A DNA stretch of 64,000 nucleotides from Ochotona curzoniae (Eukaryota > Chordata > Mammalia > Lagomorpha > Ochotonidae): the NCBI RefSeq assembly GCF_017591425.1, contig NW_024464918.1:9794001-9858000 (forward strand), in the 5' to 3' direction. Both the position numbers and the translations under genes were made by a program. Shown in pieces: positions 1 through 12,423 of the stretch (within the stretch, counting starts at the first letter, position 1; each line of letters starts with the position of its first letter). The notes under the pieces were generated by a model, which was not told the DNA's origin, made no database searches, and saw only the letters and a list, made by a program, of their open reading frames with translations.

Positions 1-366
1 CCATAAAATTTGATCTCTAACACCTACTTCTGTTTTTAAATACTTAATGCAAAATCTAAATTATATGCTTGCATTTTTTTGTAAAGTGAAGTTTGCAAAT
101 AACTTGAAAAGATTAAATTCACTGACTCGGTACAGTGATAATCCAAGACCAACAAGCCTAACAGTAATGGTAAGCAGAGCTAATTCATATCTCAGATACA
201 GTAATATAAAACAAAAGCTAATTTAACCTCCATATGTGTTCCACTGCTACAGAGCCTGTTTTTACATTAACTACCCAAAAGGAAAGTAAATATAAACAGG
301 CTAAATGAAAAAAAAGAATAGTTTAAAGGAAGAAAAAATGGCTTATGTATTTAAGATTCTTGGCTA
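1..366. other. AT-rich non-coding sequence, nothing assigned
   Basis: No repeat, RNA gene or convincing reading frame was recognised before the first CSINE. Confidence 0.6.
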
Positions 367-612
367 GGGCCTGGTGCAATGACTCCATTGGCTCATCCTC
401 CCATTACAAAACACTGGGATCCGATAAGAGCATCCCTTTGTGTCTCGGCCTCTCCAGTTCCCATCCAGCTCCCTACTTAGAGCCTGGGAAAGCAGCACAG
501 CATGACCTGGTTCCTGGCTTCAGATCAGCCCAGCTCCGGCCACTTCAGCCATTTGAGGAGTGAACCAGAAGATGAAAGACAAATAAATCATAAAAAAAAT
601 CTTAAAGAAAAA
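367..612 (+). mobile_element. CSINE (lagomorph tRNA-derived SINE), internally deleted
   Basis: The head (GGGCCTGGTGC), the 'CCCATCCAGCTCCCT' body motif, the 'GGGAAAGCAGCACAGCATG' stretch and the 3' 'AGTGAACCAGAAGATGAAAGA' plus A-rich tail occur in CSINE order. The central 'CCCAAAGCCTTGGGACCCTG' module is missing, so this copy carries an internal deletion. It is moderately diverged and is not a gene, although it yields a spurious 72-codon frame. Confidence 0.85.
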
Positions 613-774
613 ATTAATATATCAGTGTAATTATTTGACACCTGCAATCTGTAATATCCTCACATAAAATATACACATTTCAAACATTTTAGGTTTTGTG
701 ATTAGGCTGTAACACTTCCCATATCTCTATAAAGATCAGATTAAGAATGAGTTAAATAATGAAATGCAGGTATA

Positions 775-1106
775 GGGTCTGATGCAGTGGCTACACAGAC
801 TAATAATCCTCTCCCTTCAAATGCTGCGATTTCTTTTTGGCACTGTTTCATGTACTGGTTGCTCTGTTTTCCACAGAGCTCCTTACTTACAATCTAGAAA
901 AGCAGCACAGGATGGCCAAAAGCCTTGGGATCCTGAACATATGTTGGACACTGAGAAGCCCCTGACGCCTGCCTCCAGCTCAGCTTAGCCCTGGCCATTG
1001 TGGAACTTGGGAGTGAACCAGCAGTTGAAAGATCTTTTTCTGTGTCTCTTCTCTCTTTAAATCTGCCTTTCCAATAAAAATGAAAAAAAAAATCTTTTTT
1101 AAAAAA
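775..1106 (+). mobile_element. CSINE, nearly full length
   Basis: A CSINE-like head is followed by an extra diverged stretch, the 'AAAAGCCTTGGGATCCTG' module, 'GGGAGTGAACCAGCAGTTGAAAGATC', a CT-rich segment and an AATAAA/poly-A tail. The order and 3' A-rich end fix the plus orientation. Divergence is moderate. Confidence 0.85.
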
Positions 1107-2226
1107 TGTATATATTTTCACTCTTTAATGAGTTAGTAAGCATGTGTCTTCCATTTTTAAATTCCATATAATTATTAAGTGGCCACTTAATTGCATGTTG
1201 CGTTAAACTTGTAAAATAATAGTTCATTGTCTACAAAGACCTATGAATTCTTATCTGATCCTGAAATTTTATATTTTGCCTTATTCAGTATAGGTACTTA
1301 CAATATTTACAGCCTAATGTTGGGTTCAATCAACAAATTTTGAGTTCTTAGGTTGTGCTCCAGCTCCAACCTCTCCAAATATTTGGCACAGCAGGCTCCA
1401 CCCCACATAGTGTGAGTTAAAGTCTGGGTTTTAAAAGGACCCCAGGCAACATCAATAGACAGTGCTACCCTTAAAAAGAACCACACTAAGAGAAGCTCAA
1501 AAACGACAAGCATTCGTTTTACGTAACTGCTCTTCATACTGTTTAGCTTTGTGCATCTTTTATTTACTTTATTGCTATAGCAATTTCCCTCTCCATTACC
1601 TAATTGTAATTACAGATATTTGCGCAGATTTTCATTTTCTTTTTATTTCTGAAACTCTTTTCAATAAATATCTCCTCTCTTGTCCAATATAATATTGACA
1701 TATTTTGACTGAAATAAAAATCAGCAAATACAATTGTTATAATTGGGCTTATTTTCTTCCAATGAAAGATGATTATTTGTCAAAAACAGACAATCAATTA
1801 CAACTTCAGCATTCAACAGAGAAAAGAATGGGAAAACAGCAGTTCGTGCCTTTTTTTCTTTCTTTAGAATACTTTTCTTGATTATGTAACCTAAAACATT
1901 CAAGAATACTTTAGCTTACTAAAACTTGTGAATGCTAGGCTGTGATCCTACAACAGTGGCTGATCTAGGCATCATTCACAAACTACTTGCTGATGTGTAA
2001 CAATGCTATGAATGGAACTGAAATTTATCATTCTCTACACCTACTAATGTTTCACCTTCCTGCTATAAAAATAACACTGTACTCAAAAATGCTACATACA
2101 ATTAGTGCATGGCGTGTCTTCAGAATCCACCGCAAGAAACAATATCAGGGTCTTAGGAAGATTAACTTCATCTAAGTATACTGATCACTCTAGAACACAT
2201 AGAGTACAAATACACACATAGGTAAA
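1107..2226. other. Unassigned AT-rich sequence
   Basis: No identifiable repeat or gene was found. Open frames here are at most about 76 codons with no domain. Confidence 0.5.
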
Positions 2227-2487
2227 TTTTTTTTGACACTTTGGAGACATACAGTTGCTATTTTTATCTCTCTCTAGATGCTCACAAGGGTCTACCTTGG
2301 CCAGGTTGAAACCAGGACACAAATCGAATCCAAGTGTCCCGCATGGGGCGGGTGGGGGAATCCAATTATAGGATCCATCATCTCCTGGTTCTCAGGAAGA
2401 GACTCAGCAGGAAGCCGTAAAGCCAGGACTTTAAACTGGGGCTGTGTTATGACAAGCAGGTGTCTTGCGCACTGTCTTACACAATAA
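2227..2487 (-). mobile_element. Old CSINE, antisense
   Basis: The 5' T-run, then 'GGTTGAAACCAGGA', 'GTGTCCCGCATGGG', 'CAGCAGGAAGC' and a degenerate head at about 2455-2485 read as the reverse complement of an older, highly diverged CSINE subfamily. Edges are uncertain. Confidence 0.65.
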
Positions 2488-3569
2488 GTCACATATCCAT
2501 TTTGAATTTTTTTCAGATAAAATGTAGAAGTGAATGGGTAAGTTTAACGTGATTTCAATTAACTGTATAAAACGTTTCTCCATAGAATTCATGAACACTT
2601 CATATGAAAATATACACATTTTTAAACCATTTGCTCTGTGTTAATATTTTGTAATAGTCAAAAACATGAAACTTGTATTCTGTTTATGTTTTATCGCATG
2701 GATTAAGGGACAAAATAATGAATGCATTACAAAAGACAAAAAATTCTTTATAACAGAAACACGAAGGCTTTCCAGATTTTGAGCCAAAAAGTGATGTTAT
2801 ATAATGTTGGAAGGTAATTGAATGAATCAGATACTTCCGCTTGGTTTCCAAACCAACAGTAAATTGAGATCTACACAGGCCATGAAAAGAAAGGGAATAA
2901 CATAATTCTCTATTTAACACTCAGTTAAATTTAAATGACCGCTGATATCTCCAAAGTAACACTGTAGCCTTAGAAAAATTTAAAATTTACCTTAACAATG
3001 ATGTTCTCTAACCTGGTTAAATCTTTTAAACATTCTCAAAAGGTAAGAATACCTGAAATGCCAACTAATAATGAAATTCTACAGTTACCAACAATATCCA
3101 CACAAGTAAACAGAATCCAGATTTTGGTTTATTATACATATGCAGATGTTGGAGTTGTTTTATTTTCATTTATTTTGAGGGTTTTTTTTTCTCTCTTTGA
3201 AAAAGAAATAGCTGAGATTAATTAGAGAAATCTGGAATTGTTCCATCAAGAAATAATACCAAAACAAAACAAGATGCCATCTGGATCCCCATGTTAACTT
3301 GAGCATCCACAGTTTTAATTCTTCTTTGTAAACAGATTCTGAGAATTTTTTCACCATTTTCAATGAGCATATAAATCTGCTAATGACAGCAACTGAATCA
3401 CAATTTTAAGACACAAATCACTCAATTACAATCTGCACATCCATTATGTGCTAAGGTATTAGGTTTATTTAGAGTCAGAACTTCCAGCCTCAACTTTCTA
3501 TTTCCATGGTCCAAGATTCTGACAATGAAAGAGATCAGGTCTAAGGAGCTAACAGAAGCTTTCAAGGAG
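2488..3569. other. Unassigned AT-rich sequence
   Basis: A weak 'CATCCATTATGTGCTAAGGTATTAGG' stretch near 3440 faintly recalls the ancient L2/MIR 'tatgtgccaggcact' motif, but it is too short to call. Otherwise I see nothing. Confidence 0.45.
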
Positions 3570-4060
3570 GAGAGGTGGAGAGAGGGGAATCAGGAGTACA
3601 GAATGCTAAGATAAACAGGTTTAAGGGATAAACACAGAATTGCATATTCCCCATGGTAGTTTTGTTGGATATCACCACGTTTTATGTTACAGGAGTCTTC
3701 TTTCTGTGCAAAACCATGGTCATCTAGTTCTTTCTTTATTTGTATTTCTTTTTCATGGTTCAGTCTTACAGGCTCAGGGATTCTCCCTCCCATCCTCCCA
3801 TTCACCTTCCCCTACACACTGTCACAAGTGCATCACTCTGCTATTTAAGTGTATCATGACACTGTAGGTATGGAGAATGGTGGAGAGTCCAGCGTTCCTG
3901 TTTTCAGTATAACTTTAACAGTTTCAATGACAGTCCTTTTGTATTTAGGAGTATATACAAGCACAGCGTATCTTCACTTCTTGGTATGCTAGTCTCCATC
4001 ATTCACTTCCTCTGCATGTATATATGTAGATGCTCATCCAGTTCTCAAGACAAACAACTC
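3570..4060. other. Unclassified block, possible decayed interspersed repeat
   Basis: The block is somewhat less AT-rich than its surroundings, with a C-rich run (about 3780-3815) and phrases such as 'GGAGTATATACAAGCACAGC' that look like a dispersed element. I cannot place it in a family. It has no usable frame and no flanking duplication that I can see. Confidence 0.25.
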
Positions 4061-5465
4061 CTCCCAGGAAACCTAGACTATCAGTGATGACAGCCCTAAT
4101 TTCCATTGTTCTATGCTTAATCAGTAATCAACGTACGCCTGGCTTCCCATTCCTTTTGCCCAAAGAGCTTCATGAATAAGATACTACAAATTCCTTAAGT
4201 TCAAAGAACACTGGCACAAAGAACTAATTTCACCTAATACTATGGTTCTTTTTTGAGAAAGTCTAGCAGAGTAGATCATTATTAAAATAAGCACTAGTTA
4301 CATTCACTCTTCTTTATTTACAATGCTATTTAAAATTCTTATTGGAATTTAGGGTCAATAGCAAGAATATTTCTGAACTCAATGTTAATGGCATAGTTAT
4401 ATTCTATCTATTTTATTCATTCCATGTGACACTTGAAAAGTTTCTTAAACCAATGTCCTACCACAGAATTACACTAGCTGCTCTCGCAACCATAGAAGTT
4501 AGAGTCTCAAGCACTGGTTTTCCAGTTTGCAGGAACCATTTTTTCCCTTAGAAATTCTTCCCCCCTTTTCATACTATCCATATCTGGTTAACTGATTTTT
4601 GATTTTGCATATTTTTATCAGAAATCTCTATTCTTGCTTTTCTAAACGCATCATTTTAAATTTTTTATTGTTTATTCCAAGTTAAGTAGCTGCCTAAATT
4701 GTGGAGTACTAAAAAATATTTTTTTAAAATAAAATCTTTCTTTCATAAATAATTTATGTATCTATATTCGTATTTTTGTGATTTAAGATTGGCCAAATAA
4801 AATGAATTTATTCCAGGCCCCACTACATAATTGAGGATTGTGTAGAACTTACATACATGCATAGAAACTTGAATATGGCAATTCTGAGAGATGGCAGAAG
4901 TAATTTTCTAGGGCACTTCTGTGAATCAGAAAAGTAGATAAACCATTCTAAGTATAGGACTAAGTGAACAATTTTATAAGGAAAGGTAATTTTCCCCAGT
5001 TATGCTTCATAAAGAACTAGAATTTGAGAATATATTAGTCACATGGTACGGGAAAAAGGGTCTGGAGGAAACCACATTTGGACAAGACTATGCATATTTT
5101 ATTGAATCTTACATGAAGACTTTATTGACTTTAATTGTGATCCTTCAAGAAAAATTCTGGGTATATATTACTGATTAAATAAATCTGATGTACTACACAT
5201 CAAAAAATTATTTTTCTTAAAATTACTCATAAAAATTTAATACTGTAGAGATTAGAGAAATGAAAGAAAATGTACAGCTGACATTAAGTTTAAACTCAAA
5301 GCAGATACTTCACAAGCTAATATTGAACTAAATATAATATCTACTTAATATTCAGAGTAGTTTGATTGCTATTGTGACTATAATTATCCCTCTTACTAAA
5401 TATTTTGTGTTTTCTGTGCCAGAGAGCTTAAGAAGACAGAAGTGTGATTTAAAAAATACACCAAT
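4061..5465. other. Unassigned AT-rich sequence
   Basis: No repeat family, RNA gene or coding region was recognised. Confidence 0.5.
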
Positions 5466-5800
5466 TTGACTGTGTGCAGCAAGGTGGAAAGCAAGTTAAG
5501 CCTCTGCCTGTTATGCTGGCATCCCACATGGTGACTAATTCCCTATTAATACACCTGGAAAATCTGTGGTACTAGGTCCAGATGCTTAGAAATTACATAT
5601 ACTTGGGAGACCTAGAAGAAGCCCCTGGCGTGGATGCTGGCTTAAAGTTGTTCTGGCCCTGGCCTCATTGGCCAATTTGGTGAGTAAACCACCAGATGAA
5701 ATATTCTCTCTCTCTCTCTCTTTTCCCTGTCTCATCTTTCCTACCTCTTCTTTCTTTGTAACTCTTTCTTTATAATAAAATTAACAAATCTTTCAAAAAA
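5466..5800 (+). mobile_element. Old CSINE with (TC)n expansion
   Basis: A degenerate head with 'GGCATCCCACATGG' is followed by 'TTGGGAGACCTAGAAGAAGCCCCTGGC', 'GGTGAGTAAACCACCAGATGAA', a TC tract at 5705-5722, then an ATAAAA and 'AAATCTTTC' tail. This is the older CSINE arrangement in plus orientation. The TC tract is an expansion of the normally CT-rich 3' segment. Confidence 0.75.
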
Positions 5801-6012
5801 CTGAAAACTTAAAAAAATGGAGGAATTTGAAATATTTACAATGGAGCAACACTATTGGGGAATAGCTTTAAACCATTCATCCCAAATGAATATATTATTG
5901 TAAAAACTTGAAAAAATGTCCTTGGTTTATTAAACTAGACAGTCTAATCTATTTTCCCTTCCACACTGGGTGACAGATAAGAAGCTATTAGAGTATTTTC
6001 AAACTACATATT

Positions 6013-6320
6013 GTTTTTTTAAGATAATTTTTATTGCAACGTTAGATATGCAGAGAGAAGGACAGAGACAGAGAGGAAGGTGTACCATTCCCTGATTCAT
6101 TTCCCAAGTAGCTGCAACAACTGGACCTGATCTGATCAGAAACCAGGACCTAGGATTCTTCTAGGTCTCCATGTGGATGCAAGGTCCCAAGACTTTCCAA
6201 GGCCACAAGCAGGGAACTTGATGAGAAGTAGGGCCACTGGGTCATGAACCAGTGCCCATATGGAATCCCAGTGCATGCAAGGCGAGGTCTTTAGCCACTA
6301 GACTACTGCACCAGGCCCCC
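6013..6320 (-). mobile_element. CSINE, full length, antisense, with target-site duplication
   Basis: The reverse complement of a CSINE runs from a poly-T start through 'CCCAAGACTTTCC', 'CCAGTGCCCATATGG' and 'TTTAGCCACTAGACTACTGCACCAGGCC'. It is flanked by a 13-bp direct repeat (CAAACTACATATT) whose first copy is at 6000-6012 and whose second ends at 6332, which supports retrotransposition. One base of the second copy overlaps the element end. Confidence 0.9.
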
Positions 6321-6332
6321 AAACTACATATT

Positions 6333-9090
6333 CTTCAACCACGTATCCTTGAAGTTGATTATGTTTTCTGTATAGGAAAATGACATAAATCTTTCACGAA
6401 CTTATACCAATTGTGGCCATCTGGAAAAGATCTCACGAAAGCATAAACCATCTTTTTGATATGCGCCACCTTCTTATGTAGTGTTCTGTTTTCATGCTTT
6501 AATATTTAGATTTGTTTGTTTCATGGGATGTGGCTCTGCTGTTCACAATTATAATAATGCTTCTAACCTCCTACCATTAAAACATGTTAAATTAGAGATT
6601 CCAATTTATGGGCCACTGACCCTCTATTTAAATGTGATCTGTATCTAATTATTATAAATATGATTTAACACACCATATGCTCAGTCATCTGTGCCTTATT
6701 GTATTAATGTGTCCCCTAAATTATCCCGAAGTTAATATATAGCAGAAATGGTTTTCCTCAGAGCCAGGAGATAACAGATATACTTACTTTTCCAGGTTCT
6801 AATGCAAAAAGAAACATAAATAATATAGTAAAAACAGACAATAATTATTAATTATAAACTCTGTAAACAATGTATTGTTATAACTATTATACAAGAAATC
6901 ATCGAATACTAGAGTAGTATCATAGTGTTCACAAAAGCTGTAAAAATGATTTTCAGGTGACCGCATACTGACTATGCACCCAATCCATTGTTCTAGGCAT
7001 TGTATGTTCTTAGCGGACTATTATGTATTAGGTGGCCTAGAAATATCTTACATTTTGATTTACATATTTTTCTACTTATTATTTTGTATGTGTTTTTATT
7101 TCTATCGAAACCATTAACACTTTCTTTCTATAGATTCCCTGTGTACTGAAAGCCTTACTTCTTCAATTAATTTATGATACGTGGGGACATCAGGACATGG
7201 ACACAATAAATATGTTAGCAAACCCTAAATGTGATAAAACATGCACACTCACAAAACAGCTGGAAGGCTTCCTCGGTGACAATAACTTCAGCAATGTTTC
7301 AGGACTCTGAACTGATTAATGCTTTTCTTCACTTTCAAATCTGTGTTTTCTTTCATTCTTTAGTTTCAGGTTGTTAACCTTAAAGTGATAGCAGGTGGTT
7401 AGCTCTAGAGAATCAACAGATTCTTCATTTTCTAACAATTAAACATATTGCCTAACCCACAGATTATGTTACCTGTAGTGCACTGTGTTGTCTTATAGCT
7501 TCGTGACAACTTTATGACATGGAGAAAAATATACATACTCGCATGCTTAACCTATGTCTAAACATTTTCTATTGTTTTCAATAGCTGAATAAAAAAAAAT
7601 TTAACATGCTCCAATCAATATACAACAGTAGTAAATTTTATTACATTCATGTTATTGTATCATCATTCTCTTTGATATGCATAGCTACATAATACAGCAC
7701 ACATATGGAGAGCAATTTCAAGCTGTTTCAAATTTAGACACTTGATAGCAAGATGTTGACAATATACCAGTGAATGTCAGATTACCCAATGCTTCACTCA
7801 GTTTGAGTAAGGAAAATTATTGTATAAGGCATATGACAATGTTAGAGAGATAGAGAGATCACTACCAGAAAAAAACTTGAATTGCTATTAAATGGAATGT
7901 GAAATAAACATGCAGACTGAACAGTAATGATCACGTTTATGGTGTGTGTTAAAGGTAAAAATTATACTTGGTGTTTCACCCATTTGGGGAACTAGGAGAA
8001 ATAAAGTTCTGAGATAATCAGATTTAAATATCATCTGCCAAGAAGAGAAGTCCCTTCCTGACTGGAAAAAAAAAATAAGTAAACAAATAAAAGGGAGAGG
8101 GTGAAGTTCTTATCAGAGCAATCTTTTTTCTATTTCTCAATCCCCCATCTGCACGTACAGGTATGAGTCTGGGGGTAAAATAGCTGGTTAACAGTCATGC
8201 AGCATCAAGCAAAAGTTCCAAAATTTACACTTAGGTTGATAGTATATAGTTAAAAATCAACTAAGAATTCTGCTTGTATCTTTGAGAGTGGGGCATGCTG
8301 AAATTCCTTAAGTTATTTACCTCTTGATTTGGGAGAAAAAAAATAAACATCTCTCTATACAAGCCACCAATAGATTGCCTGCTATTTGCAGCTGAATACT
8401 ATCACACTGGACACAAAACAACAATCAGGTATGTTTTTGCACCTGAGTTTCTTTTATATTGTCTCTGACATGAAGCTCCCAAGAGCAGGTGGCAAGTTCT
8501 GTAGGCTTTGTGTAGTTCGAGAAGAATCATGCTTACTTAGGCTATTATGTTTTCTACACAGGTAAAGAATATAGAAGCATCACAGACAACAAGAAATTGC
8601 TTACAAAACATAACACATAAGAAGAAGACTTTAGTATTAATTCCAGCTAATGCTGTGAACATAGCAAGATAGCATAGGTCACTACTTGATTCAATCGTTA
8701 TGATTTAAGTACTATTCTTGAATTATGGTGATCTCGATTGGACATTTCTACTCCTTATTCATTGTGTCACTACAGGCTCTACAGCTTGCTGGTTTCAAGC
8801 ATTCTTCCCTATTCACTGTAGTCCTTAGGTAGCTCCAAGTCAAGCTTTTTAAGGATACGCATGATGATTGCAAAGCGTTAACCCTCATGAAGACCACAGA
8901 TTCTAACTTACATTGAAACACTCTCAACTCTCCTTGTATTCCAATATACAACAATGTTAACATTTATTCTTGGCTGAAAGTGGAATGAAACTAAACCATA
9001 GGAGCATTCAGTACCTTTAACCCAAAAGATAAATTTATATTAATAAGCAGTTTAGGATTTTGTTATGGTGTTTCTCAAAATAAGCATATC
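6333..9090. other. Long unassigned AT-rich stretch
   Basis: Nothing is firmly identifiable over 2.7 kb. A fragment near 6965-7020 weakly resembles the L2/MIR 'tgttctaggcactg' motif. Short frames have no domain. Confidence 0.45.
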
Positions 9091-10020
9091 ACTAAAGGTC
9101 ACAACACAAACTTTTTTTTTGACTGGGTGAACAAAAAATGGCTAAAAAGTGAGAGAGTGCATCAACTTCAGCCACTAAATATGCTGGAAAAAAAACAAAC
9201 AAACAAGGAAGGATCTTTTTTGCAGCGGCTGCCTGAGATAACTGACAACAGAGAACAGAGACTCTGAAGCAGTAAGGACTGAGAACACACACACAGTCAC
9301 AATTACACACTGCCAACCAGTCCTGCATACACGTGATTGATGCCTAGCCAGGAAGCACCATCTTCCCTAGACAAGGGGAGAAGCAGCTGATACAGCCCCC
9401 AAAACTGGTGAGTTTGGCTGAAGGAGAATCTCACCATCTTCTCTGGCTTTGAGTCTGGGAAGTGGCAGGGACCTGAATGAGTGCTTTGCTTCATGAAGGG
9501 AGGCCACATTCCTTCCTTTCCCTGCCCTCACCAATGTGTCATACTCAGTGTGTGCGGATCGAGCTGCAATCAATCTCTGTTCTCACTCAGGGAACAGTGT
9601 TGGAGGAGGAAGCAGAGGGCCCAGGCTGGTGGGGGGGCACCTTGAAGGACAAAGAGCAGACTCCCCGCATGCTGTAGCTGTGAGAGTTCTGGGGAAAAGG
9701 CCTTACAGTGAGAAGAGCACAGGTTGTGCTCATGCAATATGGATGCAAATGCTCAGATATTCCTGTGTATCTGAGAGAGATCTCATGAAGGGATCAGGGG
9801 ACACATTACAGAGCAGGTCAGTGCTCCAGATGGGGCTCATGCCTGAGTGGGTGGTGTGCATAGGAATCGTGAGCTCATTAGAGGCATGAATCAGCGGGTA
9901 TACCTTTGCATGTTAGGGATACAACTGTAAACCCAATAACCGCTTCCTGCATTCCCTCCTGTAACTAACTGTAGTCAGACATTCCAGATATGTAAAAATC
10001 AGTGTTGGAATACAAGAAAC
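9091..10020. other. GC-richer unclassified block upstream of an L1 fragment
   Basis: From about 9210 to 9900 the base composition rises clearly above the surrounding AT-rich DNA, with motifs such as 'GCAGCGGCTGCCTGAGATAAC'. A 117-codon plus-strand frame (9536-9889) has no recognisable domain. The position just before an L1 ORF2 fragment on the same strand suggests an L1 5' region with a large internal deletion, but I cannot match it to a known L1 promoter. An unrelated LTR is an alternative. Confidence 0.3.
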
Positions 10021-10189
10021 ATGAATGAAGGAAGGAAACATGACTTCCCAAAAGGAACATGATAACATGTAAACATTAGATTGTGAAGAATGAAAGACTA
10101 ATACAATATTTTAAAAGAAATTAAAAAGAAAGATTTTAGGGTTACTCTAAAACACAGAGAATCATTTAAACGAAACAAGAAAATCCAAA

Positions 10190-11230
10190 CATTATATGGT
10201 TAAGAAATTCTACAAAGGGACAGAGATACTAAAGAAAACCCCCAATACTAGATACAAAGTATTCATTAAGATTGGAAAAAAAAAAAGACAAGGGAAAGCT
10301 TTAACCGTAGATTTAGGGAGGCAGAAGATAAATGTTTTGAAATATCTCAGGATAAATGCAGGAAAGAAAAGATGTCTTTGATAAGAAACCAAAAGCAGAG
10401 GCAGTAAAAGCAAAAATTAACAAATGGAATCAAATAAATCCAAAGGAAACAACAAACTGAAAGAGGAACCTACAGAATGAGAGAAATATTTTCAAACAAT
10501 GCACCCAATAAGGGATTTATATCCAGAAAATATAAAGAGCTCAAGAAACCCAACGACAGCAAAACAAATGATCAAGTTGAGAAAGTAGAAAACAAGCAGG
10601 GGCATTTTCTAAAGAATGAAATATGAACGATGGTAGTCATGTGTAAAACTATTCAGGATCACCTCCGATGAGCATATTACCAATAAAAACCACGAGGAGT
10701 CATCACTTCATCCCAGGAAGAACAGGCATCATCTAGAAGCCCCGCTCCCCAAAATAAAATAAATAAAAATAAATAAAAATTTAAAAATGCTGATAAGCAA
10801 GAGAAGAAAAGTTACCTTATTACAGGGTCATTAGGAATACAAACTAGTATCATTATGGAAAACAGTAGAAGCAGTTCCTCAGAAAACCACACATTTTATT
10901 GCATTACTGGGGTTACATACAAAGGAAATGAAGTCACCGTGTGAGTTACAAGTACACCCATCTTATGGAAGGTCAGTAAGAGCTAAGGTATGAAATCCAC
11001 ATAGATGTCCATTGGCTGATGACGACATAAAAAAAATGTGAAGTACGCACAAAATAGAATATTAGTCATAAGAAAGATCCTGATATTTTTCAATAAAATG
11101 CATGCAAATAGAGATCTTTATGCTAAGTGAAACAAGGCAGATTCAAGAATAAGAAAAAAACTTCAGCTTTCTCATATTTATGGTAATTAATATGTAAAGA
11201 GAAGTCAAATGTGTATAGGTATGTAGTCAA
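10190..11230 (+). mobile_element. L1 fragment: ORF2 C-terminal part and start of 3' end
   Basis: The sequence follows the mammalian L1 ORF2 3' order: 'ATAAGGGATTTATATCCAGAAAATATAAAGAGCTC' (10510-10545), the 'ACCAATAAAAACCACGAGGAG' segment, the 'GGGGTTACATACAAAGGAAATGAAG' segment, 'AGATGTCCATTGGCTGATGACG' and 'TTTATGCTAAGTGAAACAAGGCAG'. Frameshifts and stops are numerous, so it encodes nothing. A short AAATA-type run (10755-10785) interrupts it. Confidence 0.85.
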
Positions 11231-11639
11231 AATTATTGCTTCACTGAATCATGTCATATAAATGACAATATACTTATTTCACATATCAAGACAGAGATAA
11301 TCTTTTTAGACGTGCATAGTACTGATGCATGTGAGCACTTTAATACAATATGACTACGAATTTCTACAACATGTTCATTTGCCACCAACTTCCAAATTAT
11401 ATATGAACCTGAATAAGCTTCATGGTTCATACTTCTACTTTAGTTCCAATAAGTGTCTCACATTCAGTCCAAAACTGAACTTATGATATTCATTTCTCTT
11501 TCCCACATGTCAACCCAGTGAATACTGGATCTATTCTTTCAGGTTTCATACTTTAATGCTACTCCTTGAGTGTCTTTCTCCTACACTCAACAAAACCTAT
11601 CAAAAATCCCAGTCCGTGTGATCAAAAATTGGTGTGGTA
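11231..11639. other. Unassigned sequence between two L1 pieces
   Basis: No confident match. It may include 3' untranslated sequence of the preceding L1 or unrelated flank. Confidence 0.4.
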
Positions 11640-11912
11640 AAGATGTAATTCACTTAGATGGCCATTATAATCTTATTAAGCATAAGCAGCCTATGGAATC
11701 AACCTAAGTGTTTACCAATAAATAAATGGGTAGGTAATGTGTAGAAAAGAGTTAAATACAAAATAGGATACTAATCAAACTTTAGAAAAATCCTATCTTC
11801 TTACAGGATGTGACTGGAACTGGAGAACATAAATTTAATGAAATAAGTCTAGCAATATAAAATTGCATGATCTCATTCATGTATGAAATAACTCTAATAC
11901 TGCAGAGAAGTC
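11640..11912 (+). mobile_element. Ancient L1 3' end, first half
   Basis: 'AATCAACCTAAGTGTTTACC', 'GGATGTGACTGGAACTGGAG' and 'CATGATCTCATTCATGTATG' match the conserved end of L1 ORF2 and early 3' UTR. The element resumes at 12196 after a CSINE. Confidence 0.8.
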
Positions 11913-12195
11913 ATATGTGGTAGTGGTTAAGACACGGTTTGTGATGCACACATCATTTCGAACTGCCTGAAACCATGCACAGGTTCTGCTCTCTGTTACA
12001 GCTTCCAGCTAATGAGCACTCCAGGAGGCAGAAGACGATGACACCAGTGCTTGGATCCTTACAATCCATGTAGGAGACTCTGTCCTGGCTTTGCCTGGAA
12101 TTAGCCCCAACTATTTTACACGTTCATGGAGTGAGCTAGTAGAAGCAAGACCTTTCTGCTCTCTTTCAAATAAAATAAATGAATAAATATAAAGT
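11913..12195 (+). mobile_element. CSINE inserted inside an ancient L1
   Basis: The head 'TGGTAGTGGTTAAGACACGG' is followed by diverged body modules and ends with 'CTGCTCTCTTTCAAATAAAATAAATGAATAAATA'. L1 sequence lies on both sides, which fixes the order of insertion: L1 first, CSINE later. Confidence 0.8.
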
Positions 12196-12375
12196 ATTTA
12201 CCTAATATAAGTAGACAAAATAGAGAATAGTGATTATGACAGACTTGGGAGAATGTGTAAATGGATACAGCATTGTAGAAACACAGGAAGAGTAAGTTCT
12301 TGTGTTCTATGACAAGGAGCAGAATAATGCTGAGTCGACCATTACTCTTTATATCCATGACTCCAAACAGCAACT
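12196..12375 (+). mobile_element. Ancient L1 3' UTR, second half
   Basis: This stretch resembles the old L1 3' UTR phrase around 'aagttctagtgttctatgac' (here 12293-12312), with the preceding 'AGAATAGTGATTATGACAGACTTGGG'. It continues the L1 interrupted at 11912. Confidence 0.7.
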
Positions 12376-12381
12376 CTACTT

Positions 12382-12423
12382 TATAAATAAATAAATAAAT
12401 AAATATACGTGTATATATATATA
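12382..12423. repeat. (ATAA)n followed by (TA)n simple repeat
   Basis: Five or so ATAA units are followed by 'GTATATATATATA'. The position directly after the L1 3' UTR suggests it grew from the L1 poly-A tail. Confidence 0.9.

Noticed and set aside
9536..9889. 117-codon plus-strand open frame in the GC-rich block
   Set aside because: Length is explained by the locally higher GC content (fewer stops); low-complexity residues and no domain.
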